In this document: piece by piece, positions 6,477 to 13,724 of the stretch | How positions within the stretch are numbered: position 1 is the stretch's first letter | How the letters are laid out: the number at the start of each line of letters is the position of its first letter | Notes under the pieces: model-generated | Told to the model about the DNA's origin: nothing | The model's database searches: none | The model's input: the letters and a program-made list of their open reading frames with translations, nothing else | DNA from: a virus | IMG/VR virus record: IMGVR_UViG_3300030390_000174 | Span: 1-28,724 of that record | Reading direction: 5' to 3' (one strand) | DNA: 28,724 nucleotides | Program-made: the position numbers and the translations under genes

Positions 6477-6524
6477 CTTTAACTTTATCTTTAACTTTAT
6501 ATTTAACTTTATCTTTATCTTTAT
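6477..6524 (-). repeat. Four 12-bp tandem repeats upstream of the early promoter
   Basis: Four consecutive 12-base units, minus-strand consensus ATAAAGTTAAAG: 6477-6488 and 6489-6500 are identical, 6501-6512 has one change and 6513-6524 two. Each unit is itself built from two similar hexamers. They lie about 50 bases upstream of the -33 element. Possible roles are iterons of a replication origin or an array of regulator sites. Confidence 0.7.
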
Positions 6525-6529
6525 ATATA

Positions 6530-6546
6530 AGGGTATTAAATACCCT
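6530..6546. repeat. 17-bp palindrome with flanking ACCCTT repeats
   Basis: AGGGTAT-TAA-ATACCCT is a perfect inverted repeat next to the 12-bp repeat array. Two more copies of the half-site, ACCCTT on the minus strand, follow at about 6552-6558 and 6564-6569 up to the stop of the 6569-7654 gene. There is no U tract after it, so an operator is more likely than a terminator. The whole 198-base gap (6371-6568) thus holds promoter, tandem repeats and palindrome, but no gene. Confidence 0.55.
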
Positions 6547-6568
6547 ATGTAAAGGGTTAGTTAAGGGT

Positions 6569-7654
6569 TTAAAAATAGTGAGTTAGTCTTGCTACTTGAC
6601 CGCTTTTTTTATCGTGGATAAAAGCTTCGCAAGCTTTAGGTGCGCCTGTAAATCCTTTTCTTGAGTGCCAACTATCAGCAGAAGAAGGGCTGCGCATATA
6701 TTCTACAGTAACGCCAATATAATCTTTAGCATCAAGCCATTTATGTTTTACTTTATGATGTATATGATGTAAATAAAAATATCTATATTTAGTTTTAGCC
6801 CACATTTTAGGCTGTTCTTGAGCCATTAGTAGAGGTAAGTTATCCATTTTAGCTCCGTCTCCGTGTTCTAATCCTATAAAATTTTCTCCATAAACATAAT
6901 ATTTTCTATGTGCTACACTAATATCAAATTTTACATCATCAGCTTTTCTAAACCAACTTTTTAAAGTATGTGCTAAATGAAAGCCACTTTGATAATCGTG
7001 GTTACTCATACTATGTATAACATCTACAGGAGCTATTTCGCGCAGCATTTCTACACATTTAACATATAACATTAATGCTATCTCATAATGTTCCCACCAT
7101 TTACCATCTGTATCTTGATGTGTTCCTTTAGTAGTAGTTCCATATACAGAATCTATATGCAGTATATCATTACCAATACAAAATAAAACTCTATCTATGT
7201 TAAATCCTTTAGACTTAGCTATTAATCCATATACACCTTCTAAAACTCTATCTACAGCAGTTTCACAGTCATAATTTTCTCCTGTTTCTGTTTCGCTTGC
7301 ATATTTACCAATATGTATATCAGCAGGGTTTACAACTAAAAGATGAGTTCCTTTAGTTCTTAATATTTTAGTATAAGTTGGAGAGTATTCTTCTATGTAG
7401 TTATTTATTTTTTTAAAGATTTGATTTTCGTCCAAACCAAAATCTTCCTTTGTAACAATAGAGAATCGTAAATCTCCACTCATACTTTGCCAATGCTTTA
7501 CACTAACAATGTCTTTTTTTTCTATACCCCTTTCTTTTAAATGTAAATCTAAAGCTGTATTACCATTTATATTTTCTAAATCGTTACCCCTAAACTCATT
7601 AACAAGCTCAACCTCTTCTGCAGAAAGCCTTAATCTTTTACCTTTTAAGTGCAT
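6569..7654 (-). CDS. Calcineurin-like metallophosphoesterase
   Basis: 361 residues. The metal-binding motifs of the family appear in order: D112-x-H114 (ADIHIG), G161-N-D163, N218-H-D220, H264 (EHGD) and H297-x-H299 (HHIHH). Such enzymes hydrolyse phosphodiesters or monoesters; phage relatives are often annotated as DNA-repair exonuclease (SbcD/Mre11-like) or RNA/nucleotide phosphatases. The N-terminal 100 residues start with a possible HTH (LRLSAEEVELVNEFRGN) and contain no other known motif. No SbcC-like ATPase gene is visible nearby, so a lone enzyme. It follows the late terminator and has its own -7-like box at 7675-7683. Family certain, substrate not. Confidence 0.82.
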   Translation of the reverse strand: MHLKGKRLRLSAEEVELVNEFRGNDLENINGNTALDLHLKERGIEKKDIVSVKHWQSMSGDLRFSIVTKEDFGLDENQIFKKINNYIEEYSPTYTKILRTKGTHLLVVNPADIHIGKYASETETGENYDCETAVDRVLEGVYGLIAKSKGFNIDRVLFCIGNDILHIDSVYGTTTKGTHQDTDGKWWEHYEIALMLYVKCVEMLREIAPVDVIHSMSNHDYQSGFHLAHTLKSWFRKADDVKFDISVAHRKYYVYGENFIGLEHGDGAKMDNLPLLMAQEQPKMWAKTKYRYFYLHHIHHKVKHKWLDAKDYIGVTVEYMRSPSSADSWHSRKGFTGAPKACEAFIHDKKSGQVARLTHYF

Positions 7655-7674
7655 AATATGTTATATTGATTTTA

Positions 7675-7683
7675 GTAAATATA
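7675..7683 (-). promoter_or_regulatory. Candidate -7 box for the phosphoesterase gene
   Basis: TATATTTAC on the minus strand, identical to the -7 box at 4458-4466 and placed about 20 bases before the ATG at 7654. The nearest TTG (7698-7700) is only 14 bases upstream, shorter than the optimum, and lies within the U tract of the terminator, so the promoter may be weak or depend on a regulator. Confidence 0.4.
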
Positions 7684-7687
7684 TAAT

Positions 7688-7739
7688 AAAAAAAAGCCAA
7701 TAAAAAGAAAGAGCGAGAAGTTATTAACCTCTCACTCTT
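7688..7739 (-). terminator. Strong intrinsic terminator
   Basis: The minus-strand RNA from 7739 to 7709 forms a 14-bp hairpin with a 3-base loop, AAGAGUGAGAGGUU pairing with AACUUCUCGCUCUU, including two G-U pairs. It is followed by UCUUUUU and, after AUUGGC, eight more U. The G-U pairs become A-C mismatches on the plus strand, so the structure is directional. It ends transcripts of the late/lysis genes and of the short unit starting at 7781-7812. Confidence 0.85.
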
Positions 7740-7776
7740 AATTACTATAACTAAAACACATATTGAAAACACTCAA
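7690..7776 (-). ncRNA. Putative small RNA or attenuating leader
   Basis: A consensus promoter (7781-7812) is followed within about 70 bases by the terminator hairpin, so a transcript of roughly 70-85 nt is expected with no ordinary gene in it. Near its 5' end AUUGA/UCAAU can pair around a 6-base loop (7762-7777 region). It contains an ATG (7759-7761) opening a 7-codon ORF, MCFSYSN, whose stop (7738-7740) touches the first base pair of the terminator. It may be a free regulatory RNA or a leader controlling read-through into the phosphoesterase gene. Confidence 0.5.
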
Positions 7777-7780
7777 TAAA

Positions 7781-7812
7781 GCAAAGTTAATCTTATTTAT
7801 TTAATGTGCAAA
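7781..7812 (-). promoter_or_regulatory. Perfect Bacteroidetes promoter without an ordinary gene
   Basis: On the minus strand, TTTG (7809-7812), exactly 19 bases, then TAACTTTGC (7781-7789), a full match to TTTG-N19-TAnnTTTG. It begins right after the stop of the holin-like gene. Expected start near 7776. Only the short unit to the terminator at 7688-7739 lies immediately downstream. Confidence 0.75.
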
Positions 7813-8010
7813 TTATTTTTTAACTTTAGTATCAGCAATTCCTTGACCTAATACAAGAGCGGCAATACTCATTAAAATATTATTTACTTCTTCAGGGTTT
7901 AGCCCAAAATTATCGCTTAAAAATGTAGTTATAATACCAACTATTGTGTACCAAAACTTTTTACTTTTAAGCATTTTTCCTAATAAAAACTTCTCTAAAA
8001 ATTTGTTCAT
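7813..8010 (-). CDS. Holin-like small membrane protein
   Basis: 65 residues with a basic N-terminus (MNKFLEKFLLGKMLKSKK), a membrane segment (about 20-36, FWYTIVGIITTFLSDNFG), a short polar turn (NPEEVNN) and a second hydrophobic segment (about 45-60, ILMSIAALVLGQGIAD), ending TKVKK. Size and topology fit a two-span phage holin that opens the inner membrane for lysis, though the family is not one I can name. It directly follows the DUF5675 gene (1-base gap), which would form a lysis pair, and is the last gene before the terminator. Confidence 0.6.
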   Translation of the reverse strand: MNKFLEKFLLGKMLKSKKFWYTIVGIITTFLSDNFGLNPEEVNNILMSIAALVLGQGIADTKVKK

Positions 8011-8011
8011 T

Positions 8012-8425
8012 TTATCTATTTTTAATTACTAATTCAATTTTTCTTTCTAATTTCTCTTTAAATATTTTATCCATTAAAAGAGTATGAGCTGTTTTACTTT
8101 GATAAATTACATTATCTCCTCTCATCATTCCTGTTAAAATACAACCCCTACTATCTTTAGCTGAGTTACCTCTATGAAACAATATGTAGCTTCTATTAGG
8201 CACTTCTTCTAAAATTAAATGGTCATAATTTCTGCTCGCACTATCTTTTGCTAATCTAACTTTGCAATCATAAACACCTCTTGGCACGCAAGATATACTT
8301 TTTTCGTTATTATTCCACGCAAGTTCTAAAGTATATGAAATAAATTCTCCATTAAGGTAAAGTTTACCAATGACAGATTCATCAGTATAAGTTTCTCTTA
8401 CTATTAGAAGATTACAACTGTTCAT
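8012..8425 (-). CDS. DUF5675-family protein, candidate cell-wall enzyme
   Basis: 137 residues spanning one domain. Recognisable DUF5675 features are the N-terminal LIVRETYTDESVIGKLYLNG, the PRGVYDC turn (48-54) and the most conserved block, H84-R-G-N87 ... D91-S-R-G-C95-I (ILFHRGNSAKDSRGCI). That last block resembles the His and SxGC catalytic motif of YkuD L,D-transpeptidases, suggesting a Cys-based peptidoglycan enzyme; this is inference, as DUF5675 has no settled activity. Adjacent to the holin-like gene, and no other lysin is visible in the window, so it is the best endolysin candidate. Confidence 0.65.
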   Translation of the reverse strand: MNSCNLLIVRETYTDESVIGKLYLNGEFISYTLELAWNNNEKSISCVPRGVYDCKVRLAKDSASRNYDHLILEEVPNRSYILFHRGNSAKDSRGCILTGMMRGDNVIYQSKTAHTLLMDKIFKEKLERKIELVIKNR

Positions 8426-8546
8426 TAAATATTGCGTAAATTTTTACTCCTTTAACCTCTCTAATAAAAACTTTATTTTTTTTTACTTCAATTACTTTTT
8501 CCATATACTTAGGATTTTTAGAGTTAAGTTTTTTCTTTTTAGACAT
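8412..8546 (-). CDS. Small basic protein, 44 residues
   Basis: A short gene chained to both neighbours: its ATG overlaps the upstream stop by one base (TAATG) and its 3' end overlaps the DUF5675 gene by 14 bases. The product (MSKKKKLNSKNPKYMEKVIE...) is strongly basic at the N-terminus and ends in a strand-like segment VFIREVKGVKIYAIFNEQL. No membrane segment. Function unknown; the tight coupling argues that it is real despite its size. Confidence 0.6.
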   Translation of the reverse strand: MSKKKKLNSKNPKYMEKVIEVKKNKVFIREVKGVKIYAIFNEQL

Positions 8547-8989
8547 TATGCTGTTACTGCCATAAATTCAACATCACAAGCCGCTGTGTTTGCTATACCT
8601 AAAACAGAAGTAATGTCAGCTAAAGCTCCAAAAGTAGAACCTGTTATAGCGTCCATTTCGTTATTCATTAACAACAAAGATTCTCCTGCGGCTAATTTAA
8701 ACCAAAAGCTATCAGCTCCATTATATAGTCTTAAAGTTACAAAATTAGTATCATCTAAATTAGTTACTCTAAAATATACATAATCTGCAGCAACACCTAC
8801 ACCCGCACTATCTACTGCTTCCCAATTAAACAATGCTTTTTCTGTTGTCGCAACACTCATAATTCTTTGGTCTACCTGTCCATTTGAAGAAAATGTTTTA
8901 GTCGTTGTATTGCCATAACTAACATTGTTTAATGTGTAAGACTCTGTTATTGTTACTAATAAATCTGCTGCTGTTACTGTAGTTGCCAT
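8546..8989 (-). CDS. Probable small virion protein (decoration or fibre type)
   Basis: 147 residues, all-beta in appearance, low in Lys and Arg and rich in Thr, Ala and Val, unlike the enzymes around it. Starts MATTVTAADLLVTITESYTL, contains FRVTNLDDTNFVTLRLYNGA and WFKLAAGESLLLMNNEMDAI, and ends VEFMAVTA. The pattern of short strands around a 'values with tolerance for missing charge' surface is typical of head decoration or stopper proteins, but no family is recognised. It begins in the AAATAATATG context and follows the adaptor-side structural genes. Confidence 0.55.
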   Translation of the reverse strand: MATTVTAADLLVTITESYTLNNVSYGNTTTKTFSSNGQVDQRIMSVATTEKALFNWEAVDSAGVGVAADYVYFRVTNLDDTNFVTLRLYNGADSFWFKLAAGESLLLMNNEMDAITGSTFGALADITSVLGIANTAACDVEFMAVTA

Positions 8990-8990
8990 A

Positions 8991-9167
8991 TTATTTTTTT
9001 GTTTTTGTAAATTTATAAATTGAGAAACCTATAGCTATTAATAAAGATATAGTTGTTAATACCTCGTTAAAAGATGCTAATGAAATTCCTATTGCTCCTG
9101 CATTTGCTATTCCCACTTGAATAGTGTCTTCTATTGTATCTTTCATATCGTCATTATTAATTATCAT
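8991..9167 (-). CDS. Small membrane protein, 58 residues
   Basis: ATG at 9165-9167, overlapping the end of the upstream gene by 11 bases; an alternative start is M8. The sequence (MIINNDDMKDTIEDTIQVGI...) has an acidic N-terminal part, a Gly/Ala-rich stretch NAGAIGISLASF (about 22-33) and a clear transmembrane segment VLTTISLLIAIGFSIYKF (about 36-53) with a basic end TKTKK. Could be a holin, antiholin or a virion membrane-anchoring protein; its place one gene before the lysis group makes holin-related function plausible but unproven. Confidence 0.65.
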   Translation of the reverse strand: MIINNDDMKDTIEDTIQVGIANAGAIGISLASFNEVLTTISLLIAIGFSIYKFTKTKK

Positions 9168-9795
9168 ATCCTACCTCTATTGCTACTTTAAAAAATGCTG
9201 TTGCTGCAGTAGCTGTTTTAACCATAGCAAATAACAAATCGCCTCTACTTAATGTTGTTTCAGGATTTAAATTATTTACTTTTATTACTTTATCAAGACT
9301 TGCTAGCCCCGTAAAGGTTATCTCATTTAAAAGAATAGGAATAACAGCGTCAGGAGCCGAAGAGCTAGAAAGAGTAAGTTTACACAAAGCTACAGTTACA
9401 GTAGAAGTTGTTGTGCAATTACCTGATAAAAATATTTGCCTCAAAGAGCAAGGTTGTGTTACTGTTAAAGAATTTACTTTAAAAAAATCTCCACCATCAA
9501 TACTTTGATTACCTATTGTAGCAGAACCAAACGCTTGATTGTATTCATTAGGAGATTGCCCATCAGTCATATTTGCACCATAATAATAATTTGCATTATC
9601 TGAAGTTACATAGCCTTGTATATTAAAAATAGATTGTTTAAGTTCTGCTTTTTCTATCCAAATTAAACTACCATCAGTATTAGCAGTACCTGTTCCTGTG
9701 CTTTTAGAAAGTACAGTATCATTATTAGCAGACTCAAATCCTTTTGGATTATGTCTGTTTACATCAGTTAAATTTTTATGCTCGTTTGCTGCCAT
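9157..9795 (-). CDS. Probable virion surface protein
   Basis: 212 residues. The N-terminus MAANEHKNLTDVNRHNPKGF (about 1-20) is of the kind found in head-fibre or neck-whisker proteins of Bacteroidetes phages. The middle (about 50-110) is Gly/Asn-rich, and the C-terminal 100 residues look like a beta sandwich (SLTVTQPCSLRQIFLSGNCT ... TVTVALCKLTLSSSSAPD ... GDLLFAMVKTAT) with cysteines that could pair. It lies directly downstream of the adaptor gene. Role inferred from position and composition only. Confidence 0.55.
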   Translation of the reverse strand: MAANEHKNLTDVNRHNPKGFESANNDTVLSKSTGTGTANTDGSLIWIEKAELKQSIFNIQGYVTSDNANYYYGANMTDGQSPNEYNQAFGSATIGNQSIDGGDFFKVNSLTVTQPCSLRQIFLSGNCTTTSTVTVALCKLTLSSSSAPDAVIPILLNEITFTGLASLDKVIKVNNLNPETTLSRGDLLFAMVKTATAATAFFKVAIEVGYDN

Positions 9796-9806
9796 AGTTT
9801 ATTTTT

Positions 9807-10421
9807 TTAACAATCAGTACAACCACAGTTACAGTCATTTCCATTAACATAAGAAACGCCACAACTTCCACAACCTTCTATTCCATTATATCCAAAGATG
9901 CTATCATAAAATATCATTCCGTGATTTTTATATGTATTATTTAAAGACTTAGGCTTGTTAGCTGCAAAAGTAGGATATAAACCTGCTTGGTCTGCTCCAT
10001 TTAAAAAACCCATCATATCATTAGCAAAAATTTCTGCTTTTCTATATGTGTCTTGTTTAAAAGTATTATAATCATCAGGAGTTATTATTCTAGAAAACTC
10101 ATCTACATTATGAACTACACCGCTAGAAGTAATATTGCTCATTATATCATTTATAACTTCAAACCTAACAAACCAAGAGAGTGAAACTTGTAAATAAAAA
10201 TCCATTAATATTTGATTATTAGCACTTAAAGCATCTGTATTGTTTTCAAGTTTTAGTTCAGCATAAAATTTATCTCCAAGTAACGGTCTTATATGCGCTA
10301 ATTCAGAAAGAACAATAGTATTATTAGACACTAAAACAGGGTCTGTGTTTTTATTAGTAAAAGTATTTTCTATAACTTCTCCTGAAGTAACTAAGGTTTT
10401 ATATTGTCTTGTGTTTCCCAT
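9807..10421 (-). CDS. Head-tail adaptor-like protein with Cys-rich tail
   Basis: 204 residues. The N-terminal 170 residues are helical with features of head-tail connector proteins of Bacteroidetes phages (DUF6712-like): YKTLVTSGEVIENTF, then ELAHIRPLLGDKFYAEL (about 40-56) and NDYxxF-type helices. It sits immediately after portal (one base gap), where adaptors usually lie. The last 24 residues carry six cysteines (C184, C187, C197, C199, C201, C204) in GCGSCG...DCNCGCTDC, an unusual end that could bind metal or form disulfides in the virion. Adaptor call moderately confident. Confidence 0.65.
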   Translation of the reverse strand: MGNTRQYKTLVTSGEVIENTFTNKNTDPVLVSNNTIVLSELAHIRPLLGDKFYAELKLENNTDALSANNQILMDFYLQVSLSWFVRFEVINDIMSNITSSGVVHNVDEFSRIITPDDYNTFKQDTYRKAEIFANDMMGFLNGADQAGLYPTFAANKPKSLNNTYKNHGMIFYDSIFGYNGIEGCGSCGVSYVNGNDCNCGCTDC

Positions 10422-10422
10422 T

Positions 10423-11748
10423 TTATTGTTCTACTGTTATTTCTTTAGACTCGTCAGTTTCTCCATCTCCATCTGTATCTTTTTCTACAACTATAACTTC
10501 TCTATCTGCAACAAACATATCTCCATCTTCAAGCATAGGTAGCTCTTCATCAATTAATCTTCTTTGTTCATTTATTGTTAAAACCTCTCTAATATCTACA
10601 TCATTAGCATAAGATATTGGCGGCTCGTAATGAATACTTAAATCTTTAGGGTCAAAGCCCATTTCTTTATATAATATTGTTCTAATACCATTTAACAAAA
10701 GCTCTGATGTGTCTCTTATTACAGTAGTCATTACAAGGTCATAAGCTATTCTAATTTCACTACCTGTGTTATTCATTTTACCTGAACTAACAATTCCCGA
10801 AAGAGATGGCTGCCATCTGTTAGCTGTAATAATATTTTGGTCTGTAATTTGTTGTAGTTCTAGCCAACTACCTTCTTGGTCGTCTTTTATAATTTGAACA
10901 TTAGCAGGAGCTGTATCTCCATTTTTTACTATAAATAATATCTTACCATTATTTCCTTCTCCTACAAATTTCTTTTGTGCTTCTGTTACCATTTTCTGAG
11001 CTTCTTCCTCTCCCATATCTCCATTTATCTCTACAATAGCAGAAGGCTGAAAGCCATTTAAAAACTTTGTATGATTCCATTTACCAATCTCATAATCTAC
11101 TGCAATATGTTCTAAAGCAGCCACATAATCAGGAAGACCATAATAATTAAAAGTAGGCTCGTAATCTTTAAAGTGTATTACAAATTTATTGTGAGCAATT
11201 CTTGGATAAATAGGAAGCCTATACATTTTATCTTCTTGATTCCAATACTTACACCAATCAGAATTTACATATACTTCTTTTTTAGATTTAGACATTCTAA
11301 CAGTTGTAGCGTCTAAATGATAAATATTTACACCTCCTTCATACTTAACACATTCCATATAAGCATTACCAAAAGTATAATAATCGTCTGCTAATTTTTT
11401 AAACACATCTCTTAAAGATTCGTGGTCAGCATTAACATCTTCAATAAATTTTTCTAAATTTTCATTTCTACAAACAAATTTAGCGCCACTTGTAAAAACA
11501 GTTTTTTGTGCTAGTACACTTCTTTGAGTAGATGATTTTCTTTTTAATTCCGCTAAATATTGCGGAAATAAATTGTCTGTACCAAATGGAATCCACTTAG
11601 TATTAATATTTTTTATATCTTTTACTTCTCTTATGTTTGGAGGTATAGCTAAATCAAAAACCCCAAACTCAAAAGTATTACTTTTTTTAGCTGTCTTTCT
11701 TAGCTGACTCGCCTTTTTTGTTTGACTTTTTAGTGTTGCTTTCTTCAT
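10423..11748 (-). CDS. Phage portal protein
   Basis: 441 residues. The portal ring at a capsid vertex is the DNA entry channel and binds terminase and adaptor. Recognisable blocks: INTKWIPFGTDNLFPQYLAE (about 48-67), FKKLADDYYTFGNAYMECVK, the HLDATTVRMS segment and the C-terminal region RDTSELLLNGIRTILYKEMG. The N-terminal 22 residues are highly basic and overlap the upstream gene by 62 bases; the C-terminal 35 are acidic (DTDGDGETDESKEIT). Length is normal. Being encoded after the capsid rather than between terminase and protease is unusual. Confidence 0.85.
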   Translation of the reverse strand: MKKATLKSQTKKASQLRKTAKKSNTFEFGVFDLAIPPNIREVKDIKNINTKWIPFGTDNLFPQYLAELKRKSSTQRSVLAQKTVFTSGAKFVCRNENLEKFIEDVNADHESLRDVFKKLADDYYTFGNAYMECVKYEGGVNIYHLDATTVRMSKSKKEVYVNSDWCKYWNQEDKMYRLPIYPRIAHNKFVIHFKDYEPTFNYYGLPDYVAALEHIAVDYEIGKWNHTKFLNGFQPSAIVEINGDMGEEEAQKMVTEAQKKFVGEGNNGKILFIVKNGDTAPANVQIIKDDQEGSWLELQQITDQNIITANRWQPSLSGIVSSGKMNNTGSEIRIAYDLVMTTVIRDTSELLLNGIRTILYKEMGFDPKDLSIHYEPPISYANDVDIREVLTINEQRRLIDEELPMLEDGDMFVADREVIVVEKDTDGDGETDESKEITVEQ

Positions 11749-11902
11749 TAGACTTTGTTTTAATAATTATTGATGTAAGTTTTCTATCTTCGTAAAGATG
11801 AGCCAAAACTTCTTGTGAAGCATCACTCCAAGAAACTGTACCAAAATTAGATACTGAACTTCTCAAACCTTCATAATCTTTGTGAACTTTGTATTTTGAC
11901 AT
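11687..11902 (-). CDS. Small protein overlapping the portal gene
   Basis: 71 residues from ATG 11900-11902 (MSKYKVHKDYEGLRSSVSNF); the frame is open to another ATG at 11965, but that start lies right against the terminator at 11969-12008, so I prefer the shorter form. A globular first half (YEGLRSSVSNFGTVSWSDAS, EVLAHLYEDRKLTSIIIKTK) is followed by a Lys/Ser/Asn tail. The last 62 bases are read in a second frame as the basic portal N-terminus. A weak promoter-like TATCTTTA occurs upstream near 11927. Function unknown; similar small proteins occur next to portals in Bacteroidetes phages. Confidence 0.55.
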   Translation of the reverse strand: MSKYKVHKDYEGLRSSVSNFGTVSWSDASQEVLAHLYEDRKLTSIIIKTKSNEESNTKKSNKKGESAKKDS

Positions 11903-11968
11903 ATCTATATATATTTTTAAGTACGAAGGTAAAGATAATATATTTATTTTATCACAATCGCACATATT

Positions 11969-12008
11969 AAAAAGATATAAGCAGGGAGCTTTTAATAACT
12001 CCCCGCTT
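11969..12008 (-). terminator. Intrinsic terminator after capsid/tail-tube genes
   Basis: In the minus-strand RNA, AAGCGGGGAG (11999-12008) pairs with CUCCCUGCUU (11979-11988), 10 bp with one G-U, around a 10-base loop, followed by AUAUCUUUUU (U run at 11969-11973). The short offset before the U run may make it partial, allowing some read-through to portal. Confidence 0.7.
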
Positions 12009-12020
12009 TATCTATAATTA

Positions 12021-12602
12021 CTAAGATGTAGTTGCTGTTAAGTCTCCTGCAATAACTGTAATTGCCCCTGAATATTCAAGAGGTAATTCAAATTGTCTAG
12101 CAGTTAAAGTAACTGTAACTCCATTATCGTCTGCATAAGCAGCGCCACTTCCCCCTTCAATGCTTGTTAAGTTAGCATAAGTTTGATTTCTATCCCAAGG
12201 AGTTGAACCTTGAGATTGATTAGCATACTTATAACTCCAACCTACAACCATCATTTTACCTGAATTAAATTCAACTAAAGCTACTGGGCAAGCACTTTCT
12301 AAATTTGAAAGTTCGTGAAATCTAGCACCATCACAATCAGGAATGTAAAAAGAAACAGCACACTCATAAGATGTGCTTCCTCCTTCTTTTGCTCCTGTTA
12401 TTGTAAGAGATGCAGTTTCATTCTTAAACTCAAATCTAGCCCAAGGGTTTGTTACTGTTAAACCCGTTAAACTGTGAGTAACATTTAAAGATGATGGTGC
12501 AGCAGTTGCAATATTATCTAAATCCGTTAAAAGAATTTGTCTAATACCACCTACAGCATTTAAATCTCCGCAAGCTACTAATAATCCTGAATCTATTGCC
12601 AT
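12021..12602 (-). CDS. Probable major tail tube protein
   Basis: 193 residues, a beta-rich protein of the size of phage tail tube subunits. It begins MAIDSGLLVACGDLNAVGGI, continues with repeated short strands (SLTGLTVTNPWARFEFKNET; TSYECAVSFYIPD; KMMVVGWSYKYAN) and ends with LPLEYSGAITVIAGDL. It is encoded directly after the major capsid protein and before a terminator, so both abundant virion proteins share a transcript. No other tail tube candidate is visible. Alternative: a capsid decoration protein. Function inferred from size, fold impression and context. Confidence 0.55.
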   Translation of the reverse strand: MAIDSGLLVACGDLNAVGGIRQILLTDLDNIATAAPSSLNVTHSLTGLTVTNPWARFEFKNETASLTITGAKEGGSTSYECAVSFYIPDCDGARFHELSNLESACPVALVEFNSGKMMVVGWSYKYANQSQGSTPWDRNQTYANLTSIEGGSGAAYADDNGVTVTLTARQFELPLEYSGAITVIAGDLTATTS

Positions 12603-12628
12603 TTTGTTTTATTTTTTAAAGTTAATAA

Positions 12629-13720
12629 TTATACTAAACAAGCTCCATTTACTAGAGAGTTAAATCCATATTGGTAACCCATTGTAAAGTTAGAACGGAT
12701 ATACATATTATCAGAAACTTCATCATAAAACATTTTTAGCTGTGTATCAGGGTCTGTTACATTAGAACCAATAATTAAATTGTCTTTTGCAGCATAGATA
12801 CAACCTTGAGTTGCTTGGATTCCTTTTGTAGCACAAGTAAATAATGGAGGTAAATCAGCACCTGTTAAAGCTGTTAAAGCTACGTCCCACTCATACATAG
12901 GTACTAATTCAACACCTCTAAAACTTAATCTAGCATAATTTACACCTGATTGAGCTTCTGAATGTCCAAAATCAACTGCACCTGCTACTGAAACTGCTGT
13001 TAAAGCACCATAGTAAGCATTGTAGATATTTGGAGTTACAAACATTCTTTTTTCTGAAGCTGGAATTTGTTGTAATTCTGCTGAAGAGCCATCAAATACA
13101 GTAGTTAAAAGAGAAACTGCATCTGAAGCAGCTATAGTAGCACCAACTGCAATTAAGTTTCCTGCTGCTGTAGTAGCCGCAGTAACCTCATTCATTTGTG
13201 TTCCGTTAATTGCTCCACCTGCTGACATAGTTTTCCATAATCCATCTGCCCAAGTATAAGTACAATCAGCTACTGCTGCTGCAGTATTTCCTGCCCACAT
13301 ATTTCTTACAACATCTGATTGGATTCCGTGTCTTACTCTGTTTATAATTACTTCTGCCAACTGAGTTCCTGTTAAGTCAGGCATATTTAATCCATTCTTA
13401 TAAGACTCAACAATAAATTGGTCTTTAAACTCATCCCAACATTGTGTTTGTTTTACAGAAACATTAGAAACTGTAATTACTTTTGGAGCTACAGTAAATC
13501 CTGCAGGGTCGCAAGTATTTGTTGCTGAGCAACCTGTGTTTAATGCAGTTATTCCTGATAATTTAGGAGCTAACATTAAATTTTGTTTATATTTTACATT
13601 AGGGTAAACCGTGTAGTTACGCATAATATCATCAGAACGAAACATTGGTTCTAATAAAATTTGTGAAGCATAAGTTCCTTGGTAACTCGCTCCTAATCCG
13701 TCTAAAGCTATATTTGCCAT
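12629..13720 (-). CDS. Major capsid protein
   Basis: 363 residues. Placed right after the protease/scaffold gene. Typical features are the N-terminal arm (about 1-45), a DEFKDQFIVESYKNG helix (about 118-132, the E-loop/spine region), the long conserved stretch ASEKRMFVTPNIYNAYYGAL (about 222-241) and FRGVELVPMYEWDV (about 266-279), as in HK97-fold capsids of Bacteroidetes phages, and the ending NMYIRSNFTMGYQYGFNSLV. Several cysteines near residues 64-70 and 116 (GCSATNTC, QTQCWDE) could form disulfides. It is preceded by an unusual (TAAA)n leader. No processed N-terminal domain is apparent; the separate scaffold tail of the protease may serve instead. Confidence 0.82.
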   Translation of the reverse strand: MANIALDGLGASYQGTYASQILLEPMFRSDDIMRNYTVYPNVKYKQNLMLAPKLSGITALNTGCSATNTCDPAGFTVAPKVITVSNVSVKQTQCWDEFKDQFIVESYKNGLNMPDLTGTQLAEVIINRVRHGIQSDVVRNMWAGNTAAAVADCTYTWADGLWKTMSAGGAINGTQMNEVTAATTAAGNLIAVGATIAASDAVSLLTTVFDGSSAELQQIPASEKRMFVTPNIYNAYYGALTAVSVAGAVDFGHSEAQSGVNYARLSFRGVELVPMYEWDVALTALTGADLPPLFTCATKGIQATQGCIYAAKDNLIIGSNVTDPDTQLKMFYDEVSDNMYIRSNFTMGYQYGFNSLVNGACLV

Positions 13721-13724
13721 TTTT

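Noticed and set aside
6477-6546. CRISPR array or rRNA/tRNA-like structure
   Set aside because: Repeats are 12 bp, directly adjacent, with no spacers; no tRNA cloverleaf was recognised here or elsewhere in the window.
12603-12628. Promoter between capsid and tail-tube genes
   Set aside because: TAACTTTA occurs but the only TTG is 14 bases upstream; both genes are better explained by one transcript.
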